NCBI GenBank assembly: GCA_023259175.1
Contig: JAHFQV010000002.1
Span: 30,972-94,971 of the forward strand
DNA length: 64,000 nucleotides
Direction of reading: 5' to 3'
Origin: Oxalobacteraceae bacterium
GTDB taxonomy: Bacteria; Pseudomonadota; Gammaproteobacteria; Burkholderiales; Burkholderiaceae_D
Each line of letters opens with the position of its first letter. The stretch's first letter is position 1. Positions 30,001-36,635 of this stretch are shown piece by piece. The translations under genes were made by a program, and so were the position numbers. Below the pieces are notes generated by a model. The model was not told the DNA's origin. It was given only the letters and a program-made list of their open reading frames with translations, and searched no databases.

Positions 30001-30946
30001 GGCGATTTTGGAAAACCTCTTCCTCAGTCAACTCATGTCGCTCTCGCTGGATAACTGTAAGCAAAATTTAGCCGCCAAACCAGAAGAATACAGTCATGAA
30101 TTTTTCTCGATACGGCGTAAGCAAATCGACGAAGACAGTCGTCAAGCCTGTGACCAACAAAAAGGCCTGTTGGCGATGCAAAATTACCGCACATGGTCGA
30201 GCCGCTTTAACCGCGAACTGGCAGACCACTTCCCTTTTGCTGACAGCAGCGCACCCGATGTAGCGCTGCCTGTCGTCAAAGCTTTTTTTGAAGACTATGA
30301 ACAACAGCGTGTCGCACTGCGACTCTCAGTGCAAAACCTGAAAGGCACACACTGGAATGCGGTACGGAGTTTCCTAACCGATCTTGATCAAGCCAGTGCA
30401 TTTTTTACGGCTAGCCTAGGCAACGGTAACAGCAAACCTAGCCTACAAATAATCGCACAATTTAAAGCCCTGCCCGCGCGTTCAATCAAGGCTGAGGAAA
30501 CGGTCAACTGGGCACTCAGTAGTGGCCTGAGTAATTCGAGTTTTCCGAATTTTGAAAAGACCTTAGACTGGCCGTTTGGGCAATCCGTTGGCCTACATAT
30601 TACTTGGGCTAGCGGTTCAAAATGGTTGCCATATTCCAGCGCGCAAGCTCCTTCGGTACAAGTGGATAGACAAATCGCCAGCATCGTCAAAAGTGGGGAC
30701 TGGGCATTACTCCATTTGATCGAAGATTTCCGTTATCGCGACCCAGCGCTCGTGGACAAACAAACCGCAAAAATTTTACTCGAACTACGTATTCCCATCG
30801 TCTTGCGTGACCGAGCAAGTGCGCCAAGCACCACCGACACCGCGCAAATGTACCTAGGCCTGAGTCTGATGGCGCAAGACCCTGTCACTCACGCCCCTGT
30901 TAATTTATATTACCCCGCGCCCTTCCCGCGCGTCGCCCCGCTTTAG
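27023..30946 (+). CDS. tssM: T6SS inner-membrane protein TssM (IcmF)
   Basis: Largest membrane-complex subunit, spanning the inner membrane and periplasm. The 1307-aa protein is longer than the common 1100-1200 aa. An N-terminal membrane helix (12-30) precedes a GTPase-like domain with Walker A GEAQAGKSS (89-97). A second helix (about 381-403, FASMMILLAIASVQL) is followed by a large periplasmic region. The N-terminus appears to have one helix where many TssM have two. The start is a GTG with no clear ribosome-binding site; a TTG at 27035 is an alternative. It lies 45 nt after tssL and 10 nt before tssA. Confidence 0.92.
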   Translation: MSKTLELDSDITLVIITLAVIATIASFVLWRVYARQKIAKAPCSDDKLEANSLIAPTLLDRFNTLLDKIDYLRTRREWRYQTPWILMIGEAQAGKSSFLASIPAKHNSQPDSRSQQLKATACEWKILETGVFIDPEGKFCTAKADTEEQKTWLKILQELDDLRPERPIDGLVITLSAKTLLSGTVEQRREIANNINQQLAQIQDQFEFQFPVYVNVSQVDRILGFGAFWATQASYQLNQMFGWSAPANTMSQSPKEWVSTAFCNVLSRLNFLQIDAAAAHAHIHDADNFFLFPRHFQVLEAPLAETLELIFKASPWRDGCNFRGLYFTGNVKAGGDQKSGVCEEVNFIEDLSCNKILKEIHLARPTKQGIWSRNALIRNIQKLGIATFASMMILLAIASVQLNRQVGVLVTSINLLQEIKTTPETGEVCTSKVQVNELLEQVAQINTNSYYFAIPISWFDRHTAKRSAKTLAESSLQRVVMPAMSCQLELKARALNMQKAVVIDKDALISESFSATKKGLYDYIDEVDALEANIARYRYLISDQTINQVARTFKEFSAFYEYVYETPLPESIQADRGALRVALSEVVLKDNLQLPTGMRPRFITQIEQNTQKLRQQFALEVDAGTSLLNALNAEQEPILDNTRHFTWWLNWVQTSWLGSTVKNNPCDDIRQQLSEKTHPLVLKHQYPQSLRHVTQSFDTETCYRPSMNTLMAMKLAPYNLLFTEQKAGLQMNPDLLPEITGLTDLATQTYMKRNNTRAFACAPVIHRWQDNEVALALSYANEYQKFADKHTIKANQISANNITPLYTRLARTQLQAAMNDAMREAQTELGSEGSGRTAVQLAASSLADQELANRSKEFKAIVPNVSAVIERYQQLSFKSTTEVNECVRRFATDQLGQINSLSYLSRLYEPALSTQSGKMYVFGSEANTKDYLKRQLDRTKILTDYAQPFVDILQKTSATNDAQLPTEQTAAYWNNTINEVNRYQQFHETNGQVAILENLFLSQLMSLSLDNCKQNLAAKPEEYSHEFFSIRRKQIDEDSRQACDQQKGLLAMQNYRTWSSRFNRELADHFPFADSSAPDVALPVVKAFFEDYEQQRVALRLSVQNLKGTHWNAVRSFLTDLDQASAFFTASLGNGNSKPSLQIIAQFKALPARSIKAEETVNWALSSGLSNSSFPNFEKTLDWPFGQSVGLHITWASGSKWLPYSSAQAPSVQVDRQIASIVKSGDWALLHLIEDFRYRDPALVDKQTAKILLELRIPIVLRDRASAPSTTDTAQMYLGLSLMAQDPVTHAPVNLYYPAPFPRVAPL

Positions 30947-30956
30947 GAGAATCTGT

Positions 30957-32126
30957 ATGGATACCGCTGTTTCACCCATCACCTACTTTAATCAACGCAG
31001 CCATGCCTACTTCGTCGATGCCGTTGCGACGCAGTTGGAATCACTGCTTGCGCCTATCGCACCGAATATGCCCAGCGGCGCTTCATTGCGAGGGACTGCA
31101 ATTTATAATGCCATCGAAAAAGCGCGACGCAAAGATGATACAAGCGTCCCTTTCGGTGCTTGGGAATATGAATTTAAACGCGCAGACTGGGATAAAGTAA
31201 GCCAGATTTGCGTCGATGCGCTCTGTAACAAGAGCAAAGACTTACAGCTCGTCGCCTGGCTACTTGAGGCACAAATCCACCTCAATGGTTTCGCTGCGGT
31301 CGCTCCTTGTCTGCACTTGATATTCTCTTTATGCGAACGCTATTGGGAGAGTGTGCATCCCGTACCTGAACAAGGCGATCTCGAATTTCGCGCCAACATC
31401 ATTTCTTGGATCAATGAAAAACTACTCCCCGCACTGCGTCAGGTGCCGATTACCGCCTGCGAACGGGAACAAGAATATGCTTGGATCGATTGGGAAAGAA
31501 ATCGTCGTAACGAACAAATACGCGCCAACGTATCGCGCCGCGAATCGGCGGACTTAGAAGGTGCGAATCTAAACCAACTCAATGCCGCCTTAGGACATAC
31601 TGAGACCGACTATTTCATTTGGCTAAGAGATGCGCTGATCGATGCACTATTTAGCATGGAAATGCTGGAGTTAAAAATCGACGAGCTATTCGACAACAAT
31701 GCGCCTAGTCTTGCCAAATTAGGTGAATTGCATGAACAAGTTTTAGAATTGGTCGATGCCGAACTGAAAAAGCGCGGCATCGAATTTCAAGTCGAACAGA
31801 ACAATACCAACGCCCATGAAAATGAAGTCCATGCAGCATTAGATCAGGCACAAAATGCCCCAAACCGATCACAAGAAAATGGCCATGCCCCTGTGCAAGC
31901 AAGCATTAGTAGCCGCAATGAAGCTTACCAACGATTGGCAGAGGCGGCTGATTTTTTAATGCGCATTGAGCCGCACAGTCCAGCACCCTACCTAGTCCAT
32001 CGCGCCATCGAATGGGGAAGAATGAATACCGCTGATCTATATCAAGAATTATTTTTGAAACTGGGCGGTCAACTCAACATTTTTGAAATGCTGGGTCTAG
32101 AAGTCAATGACAAGCAATCCGAATAA
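30957..32126 (+). CDS. tssA: T6SS assembly protein TssA (ImpA domain)
   Basis: Organises baseplate docking and/or caps the growing sheath. The 389-aa protein has an N-terminal ImpA/TssA domain (YEFKRADWDKVSQICVDAL, DLQLVAWLLEAQIHLNGF, YWESVHPVPEQGDLEFR), a central linker and a C-terminal helical domain (AEAADFLMRIEPHSPAPYLVHRAIEWG). That last segment is typical of TssA C-termini. TAGGAG precedes the ATG. It is the last recognisable core T6SS gene; the putative cargo genes follow. Confidence 0.92.
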   Translation: MDTAVSPITYFNQRSHAYFVDAVATQLESLLAPIAPNMPSGASLRGTAIYNAIEKARRKDDTSVPFGAWEYEFKRADWDKVSQICVDALCNKSKDLQLVAWLLEAQIHLNGFAAVAPCLHLIFSLCERYWESVHPVPEQGDLEFRANIISWINEKLLPALRQVPITACEREQEYAWIDWERNRRNEQIRANVSRRESADLEGANLNQLNAALGHTETDYFIWLRDALIDALFSMEMLELKIDELFDNNAPSLAKLGELHEQVLELVDAELKKRGIEFQVEQNNTNAHENEVHAALDQAQNAPNRSQENGHAPVQASISSRNEAYQRLAEAADFLMRIEPHSPAPYLVHRAIEWGRMNTADLYQELFLKLGGQLNIFEMLGLEVNDKQSE

Positions 32127-32143
32127 TATAATTTTAATTCGCC

Positions 32144-32713
32144 ATGTCGAATCGCCCCCGTAGCCTGAGTCTCTCCGCACTTGATTTAGCAGGAGACTCC
32201 GGCTCGCATGGCACAAGCTCAAGCGGCGCTAGTTCGTCAGGGCGACGGACGCAATCTGGCTTATCTGAAATGATGAGCGGCAGCCAATCACTGTTTAAAC
32301 CGATCACCACGCCCACTCGCGCCCGCTCGGTCAGCGTCGGCGACTTGTCCCATAGTCGCGCTCCCACGCCTAGCCTTAGCCGCGCAGTCAATACCCAGGT
32401 AAAGAAAGCAATGTTTGATGTCCAAGTCATGAGTCGCCACAGCCTAGACCCCCATGCCTTAGTCAGCGCTTTAGGTGGCAGTAAAGTGGGCAAGGCATTT
32501 GGCGATCCGAAAATGGGTAAGAAATTTGGAAAGCCGGGGGCTTTAGCCGACGAAATTTCAAGGCGTATGCAAGTCAATCAAGCCAAACAAGATGCGTTCA
32601 TGAATAAGTATGCGAGCAAAGGTTTAAGCGGCCTACGCACAGGTCATATGGACTTAATGAAAGACGTCAATAAACAACTGAGCCAATTGCAACCCGTCAA
32701 AAAGAAAAAATAG
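32144..32713 (+). CDS. Ser-rich basic protein of unknown function, T6SS cargo module
   Basis: The 189-aa protein has no recognised family. The first 80 residues are Ser/Gly/Thr-rich and probably disordered, with two similar blocks, RSLSLSALDL and RARSVSVGDL. The C-terminal half is helical, basic and rich in Gly/Lys (GSKVGKAFGDPKMGKKFGKP), ending in PVKKKK. There is no signal peptide or membrane helix. It starts 17 nt after tssA and ends 17 nt before the next gene, so it belongs to the same transcript. The layout (disordered N-terminus, compact basic C-terminus) fits a chaperoned cargo or an effector-loading peptide, but this is inference only. Confidence 0.6.
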   Translation: MSNRPRSLSLSALDLAGDSGSHGTSSSGASSSGRRTQSGLSEMMSGSQSLFKPITTPTRARSVSVGDLSHSRAPTPSLSRAVNTQVKKAMFDVQVMSRHSLDPHALVSALGGSKVGKAFGDPKMGKKFGKPGALADEISRRMQVNQAKQDAFMNKYASKGLSGLRTGHMDLMKDVNKQLSQLQPVKKKK

Positions 32714-32730
32714 AACTTCAAGAATAGAAT

Positions 32731-34842
32731 ATGAAAAAGCCATCCTCAAAAGAGAAAAAATCTCAAGCAAAAAAACGCCCGACGTCGACCGCAGATGCCC
32801 AACGCATGCCGCGCTCTACCTGCCTGGCTTGGGCTAAAACCGTGGTCCAGTTTTGGCAAATATGTCTGCAAAACGAAGGCGATCAAAAGCCGACTCGACT
32901 GGTCGTTCTCGATTTAAATCCCAGCGATACAGAGAGCATGTGGATGCTGATGCAGGAAATCAAACGGCACTACGATCAAACAGGTTTACGCCTTCCTTGG
33001 ACCTATGTGGTCTGCGAAAAAGATGAGGAAAACCGCAGGCGTATGCGCGAGCATCCTTATCTTTCACATGCCGCAGAGAACGGGCAATTCGACACCTGTT
33101 CGCTGCCTTTCAATTCTCAAGAAAATGCCGACTTAAGCTTATATCTCGACTGCCAAGCTTACGATTTAGCGCAGGAAATTCAAGTCGAAAACACCGCCAT
33201 TGCCGTTCTTGCTGGACAAGGATTTAAACACTTTCCTAGCGAACTTTTCCACATCCATCACGGAAAGATTTTCAGTGCACAAAACAATGCCGACATCCAT
33301 AGCGAAATAGCGTGGCAGGAATTGCGCATAGAGGAAGAAAATGAGCCTGATTTAGCTTACTACTTGCAACGTTATCGCGAGAAAATGAGCAGTGCTCCAG
33401 TCTCCATCCCTTTGGAAGCGATGCGTTTTTTAGACTTGCTCGTCCAGCATCCAACCTGTGCCTACCTTGTACTTACCCGTGATTTTGGGGCAGTGCAATT
33501 AGACCAAATTCGAAATGGCGCAGTCTCATTTCAGTCCGCCTCAGGCAACCTTGCCCCTCTTTTTAATTTCGAAACTTTCAGCCATTTGCAAGAGCGCTGC
33601 GGCGCTTGGGTTCATCATTTCCAATGGGGCATTGAACGCGAGGTGGAACATTTAAGCTGTCGCTTTATGCCCGCCCAATATGCCCAACACGACCAACATG
33701 CCGACGATGCAATTGAAACACTCTCTCATCAGTTTGACGGGCTCATCAGCACGCTCGGTCAAGCCTATGGGCTCAAAGAACACATCGCCAGCAGCCTGAC
33801 GCACTTTGAACAAACGAGCGATGCGGCATGCCTAAGCCTATTTAAAGCCTGTGCTTTCGACCCCTATTTTTGTCTTGAAATCATACAAAAAATTGACTTA
33901 GATCAGTGGCGTATCGCGCGTCACCGTCTGCCGGTATGGCATGAGAGTTTAGATACGATCTGGGAAAATTATTTCCCCAATACGCGTCATGAAGACGCGG
34001 CTAATTTGCCATCCGAACTCGGCAGCTTCGCTGCGCAAATTGGGCATTGGCGTTTAGCCAAACACTGCCTGGAAATCAGCCTAGAACTGTACGGCATCAA
34101 TCACTTCGACATCTTGTGTTACGCACTATGCCTCGCAGAAACTGGGGATTGCTCAGCCGCTTTGACGCTGCTACGTAGCTACCCCGAATTTGAGCAAGAG
34201 TCGCCCGCCTACGCACAGTGCGTCCGTGAGTATCAAGCGCGCATAAATGACTGGCGCGAAAACGCCCACTTCGAAGCACCTGCCACAGCCAACACAGAAC
34301 TCCGACTAGAACCTTTAGGAAAGCAACATAGCGAGGGCTTTCTTGGACAGTATCGCGACCCGCAAATTGCACTCATGACGCGCTTACCTTACCTTGACAC
34401 TGCCCAGCAATACGAGACTTGGCTCGCAAGTCAAAAAGCTGAAAAAGGCAAGCACCTCTTTGCGGTCGTCCATCAAGATCTCGGATTCGTCGGGGTGGTT
34501 TGTGTACACCAAGCAGCATCCAGTGGTTTCTTTTATTTTTGGATAGGTTGCGATTTTCAAGATCGCGGTTACGGTCAACAAGCGGCGCACATGCTCTTCA
34601 CCTGGGCACAAGCCCAAGGAATCGATCATTTGTACACCTCCGTCTTTGACAGCAACCTGCGCTCGAGTAAGTCACTCGCCGCACTCGAATTTGCCGTTAT
34701 CAACATCCAAGCACAAGCGCCTGACGAGGCTTGGGTATTTCAGCACCGCGCTTTGACTTCCGGCTCAACGCTAGACGAAAAAACCAAGATCGCGCAATTA
34801 GTACAACTGTGTGAAGATATCGACAGCCCACTCATTTTTTAG
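32731..34842 (+). CDS. Large protein with C-terminal GNAT acetyltransferase domain
   Basis: The 703-aa protein starts with a Lys/Ser-rich stretch. Residues about 45-130 look like a Rossmann-type fold (RLVVLDLNPSDTESMW, WTYVVCEKDEENRRR), possibly a degenerate SAM-methyltransferase-like domain without a glycine-rich motif. A long helical middle includes TPR-like helices (about 430-500, LAKHCLEISLELYGINH). Residues about 523-665 are a RimJ/RimL-like GNAT domain with the acetyl-CoA motif DRGYGQQA (611-618) and NLRSSKSLAALEF. It sits between the Ser-rich protein and the deaminase-like protein. It may modify, chaperone or neutralise the neighbouring cargo; no known family with this whole architecture is recognised. 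Confidence 0.7.
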   Translation: MKKPSSKEKKSQAKKRPTSTADAQRMPRSTCLAWAKTVVQFWQICLQNEGDQKPTRLVVLDLNPSDTESMWMLMQEIKRHYDQTGLRLPWTYVVCEKDEENRRRMREHPYLSHAAENGQFDTCSLPFNSQENADLSLYLDCQAYDLAQEIQVENTAIAVLAGQGFKHFPSELFHIHHGKIFSAQNNADIHSEIAWQELRIEEENEPDLAYYLQRYREKMSSAPVSIPLEAMRFLDLLVQHPTCAYLVLTRDFGAVQLDQIRNGAVSFQSASGNLAPLFNFETFSHLQERCGAWVHHFQWGIEREVEHLSCRFMPAQYAQHDQHADDAIETLSHQFDGLISTLGQAYGLKEHIASSLTHFEQTSDAACLSLFKACAFDPYFCLEIIQKIDLDQWRIARHRLPVWHESLDTIWENYFPNTRHEDAANLPSELGSFAAQIGHWRLAKHCLEISLELYGINHFDILCYALCLAETGDCSAALTLLRSYPEFEQESPAYAQCVREYQARINDWRENAHFEAPATANTELRLEPLGKQHSEGFLGQYRDPQIALMTRLPYLDTAQQYETWLASQKAEKGKHLFAVVHQDLGFVGVVCVHQAASSGFFYFWIGCDFQDRGYGQQAAHMLFTWAQAQGIDHLYTSVFDSNLRSSKSLAALEFAVINIQAQAPDEAWVFQHRALTSGSTLDEKTKIAQLVQLCEDIDSPLIF

Positions 34843-34870
34843 GCACTCATTTTCAAGCACTCATTTTCAA
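34843..34870 (+). repeat. Tandem 14-bp direct repeat
   Basis: Two perfect copies of GCACTCATTTTCAA directly after the 703-aa gene stop, preceded by a related CACTCATTTTTTAGG that contains the stop codon and followed by a partial GCACT. It looks like slippage-type expansion in the short spacer before the deaminase-like gene. Confidence 0.7.
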
Positions 34871-34889
34871 GCACTAACAGGAGAACACG

Positions 34890-35792
34890 ATGGCAAGCAG
34901 CGGATCATGGGACAAATCTATCGCGAAATTCGTCACCCCAGTTGGTGGCTCGCAAGCCGGATTTCAATCAAAACTTGGGGTGACGAAACGCCCCAAAAAA
35001 TCCTATGTTCATTTGCGCGAACGGCAAATTTTACGACAGGTCGCAACCCGCCTTTATTTTGGTGCCAAGCAGCGCGCCATCAAAAAAGATTTAGACACAC
35101 CGGTCGAAGTACAAATGATGTACACCGGTGGCAATGTATTTGTAGGCAGCAATTTATATTCCACTGCCGAGTCATTACACAAAATTCTATCGAGTCAGAG
35201 ACGCACTGAAAACACGCTAATCAAGGATAGTTTTTTTAAAACCAAAACCTCCATCGGTGGGCGCACCACAGATCGGCATGGAAAAAAACTGAGCGAGCGC
35301 ATGTATAACGGAAAAATGCGTAAAAAATGGACCGGTGGTCCGTTTGTCGACCTTGCCTCGCGCAAACGAGCGACGCATATTGCCGACATCATTAAAGATA
35401 TTCAGCCCGAATATATCGACCCTAGCGATAAAAAGCAGGTGGCCGCCGCTTTTGGCAAACAAGGTCATATTTATGTTCTACACGGTGGTGGAAACGGCCG
35501 CCATGTCGAAGAAAAATTCACCGACATGATCGAATCTGCAAAGCACACTGGTAAAACTTATATTGGCGGAAAAATGCGCCCTTGCTTAACTTGCTCTGGT
35601 CGCATGACACACTCAAATCAGCAGGGGAGCGATCTCGATTTTAGCGAATTTCCAGGGCGCGTATGGAAATCGCGATTTGAAGCCCAAGCCAGTGATGTGC
35701 GCGCGGTCACTACCAACTTAGCAAAAACCAAGCCATCACACGTTTCGCAGTTTGGTGGCAGTGGCTATGGTTCTGGATCAGATTCGGATTAA
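34890..35792 (+). CDS. Deaminase-fold protein, candidate T6SS effector
   Basis: In the 300-aa protein, His205-Val-Glu207 and Pro231-Cys232-x-x-Cys235 form the HxE...PCxxC zinc-site and proton-shuttle signature of the cytidine-deaminase-like superfamily, which includes bacterial polymorphic toxins. A beta-rich stretch with VQMMYTGGNVFVGSN (74-88) precedes a basic insertion (105-165). The C-terminus is Gly/Ser-rich (GGSGYGSGSDSD). There is no signal peptide, PAAR, Rhs or VgrG domain, so delivery would need an adaptor. CAGGAG precedes the ATG. It is the last plus-strand gene of the T6SS island. The deaminase reading rests on these motifs and their spacing; substrate (DNA, RNA or nucleotide) is unknown. 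Confidence 0.72.
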   Translation: MASSGSWDKSIAKFVTPVGGSQAGFQSKLGVTKRPKKSYVHLRERQILRQVATRLYFGAKQRAIKKDLDTPVEVQMMYTGGNVFVGSNLYSTAESLHKILSSQRRTENTLIKDSFFKTKTSIGGRTTDRHGKKLSERMYNGKMRKKWTGGPFVDLASRKRATHIADIIKDIQPEYIDPSDKKQVAAAFGKQGHIYVLHGGGNGRHVEEKFTDMIESAKHTGKTYIGGKMRPCLTCSGRMTHSNQQGSDLDFSEFPGRVWKSRFEAQASDVRAVTTNLAKTKPSHVSQFGGSGYGSGSDSD

Positions 35793-35818
35793 TTTTAGAG
35801 AAACGATCAAAATCAAAT

Positions 35819-36208
35819 TTAATCTATAATCGGGCCGATCTTGACGGTTTGCTGGATCGCCGCTTCGGCCTCGGTGCGCGATTGTGCAGGAGGCCTTGGT
35901 TCAGCAGATTCGGTTTGCGCGGCCGGTAATTTGAGTCTTCCGACACCTGCGTTGACGCTTGCGCGTAGTGTTGGATCAAGTTGATAGGAGAGGATCGTTT
36001 GGCTTCTTTGAGGTAAGGCTTCGTCGATGGAATCGAGCGCCGTTTGCCGTCCTGTATGCGTAGGATCGCCCCACTGTGCATTACTTTGTCGGCGCAAATC
36101 GGTTTCAGCAGGATACTTACGCCCCAGTTGCAGACGGGTTTCACCGTTGAGCCGTATTAAAGAAACTTGATGTCCTTGATTTCGTAAGCCCAAACGTTTT
36201 TGCGACAT
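35819..36208 (-). CDS. Hypothetical protein convergent with the deaminase-like gene
   Basis: 129-aa protein starting MSQKRLGLRNQGHQ at an ATG with GGAG seven bases upstream; an upstream TTG adds four residues. It has no signal peptide or membrane helix. The N-terminal half has a strand-like VSLIRLNGETRLQLGRKY and is rich in Arg/Gln; the C-terminal third is Pro/Glu/Ala-rich and probably disordered. I recognise no family. It faces the deaminase-like gene tail to tail across about 26 nt, so it could be an immunity candidate, but opposite orientation is unusual for an immunity gene. A 10-bp direct repeat (ATTGTTAGCT at 36207 and 36221) overlaps its ribosome-binding region. Confidence 0.6.
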   Translation of the reverse strand: MSQKRLGLRNQGHQVSLIRLNGETRLQLGRKYPAETDLRRQSNAQWGDPTHTGRQTALDSIDEALPQRSQTILSYQLDPTLRASVNAGVGRLKLPAAQTESAEPRPPAQSRTEAEAAIQQTVKIGPIID

Positions 36209-36241
36209 TGTTAGCTCCAAATTGTTAGCTGCTTTTAGAAT

Positions 36242-36311
36242 TAGGACTTACGCAAAATTGCGTCGACTCTGAGAAACCGACAAGGCCAATGTCTGTTTTG
36301 CGTAAGCCCTA
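36242..36311. mobile_element. 70-bp MITE-like element
   Basis: Terminal inverted repeats of 16 bp, TAGGACTTACGCAAAA at the left and TTTTGCGTAAGCCCTA at the right, match with one mismatch. The element is flanked on both sides by AGAAT (36237-36241 and 36312-36316), a 5-bp target-site duplication. There is no coding capacity. It lies between the hypothetical gene ending the T6SS region and the DUF6150 gene. Ends of this type occur on insertion sequences; the parent element is not in the window. Confidence 0.72.
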
Positions 36312-36347
36312 AGAATATAGGAAGTGTGTCACGAGCACAATCAAACC

Positions 36348-36635
36348 ATGCCACGTATTTACCAAACTCCCGTGATGGGCGAAGCGCACATCCGCGCCGC
36401 CATCGTTCATAGCGAAAGCGAAGCCGACATTTTAGTCTACCGCGCTAGCAGTTGGGGCATGGCGCACGGAGAAGCGTATTGGTTCATTACCCGCAACAAA
36501 CAAGATGCGGACGTATGGATGTTTTTTACCGACCAGGGCTTCGCGCAGCTCAAGGTCTATTTTGTCGAAACCCGTGGTCAAGCGCAATGGAATAAACCCC
36601 ACCGTCTACGCGGAAAATTACGCGGGCGATTTTGA
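36348..36635 (+). CDS. DUF6150 family protein
   Basis: 95-aa protein starting MPRIYQTPVMGEAHIRAA; an upstream GTG would add eight residues. It shows the repeated short strand motif of DUF6150 (MGEAHIRAAIVHSESEADILVYRASSWGMAHGEA, then QGFAQLKVYFVETRGQA), each unit ending in a GEA/GQA-like turn. Function of the family is unknown. Its last 18 nt overlap, tail to tail, the cobalamin-binding protein gene on the other strand, so the two units have no room for a terminator between them. Confidence 0.75.
   Translation: MPRIYQTPVMGEAHIRAAIVHSESEADILVYRASSWGMAHGEAYWFITRNKQDADVWMFFTDQGFAQLKVYFVETRGQAQWNKPHRLRGKLRGRF

Noticed and set aside
34843..34870. Regulatory iteron or attachment site in the tandem 14-bp repeat
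   Set aside because: Only two full copies plus fragments, overlapping a stop codon, with no palindrome or partner copy; slippage is the simpler explanation.
9507..35792. Extracellular contractile injection system or prophage tail
   Set aside because: TssJ, TssK, TssL and TssM membrane-complex genes are present and there are no phage structural, lysis or integrase genes, so it is a T6SS.
35824..36144. Alternative minus-strand frame overlapping the 129-aa gene
   Set aside because: It lacks a ribosome-binding site; the other frame starts at an ATG with GGAG and reads as a more normal protein.
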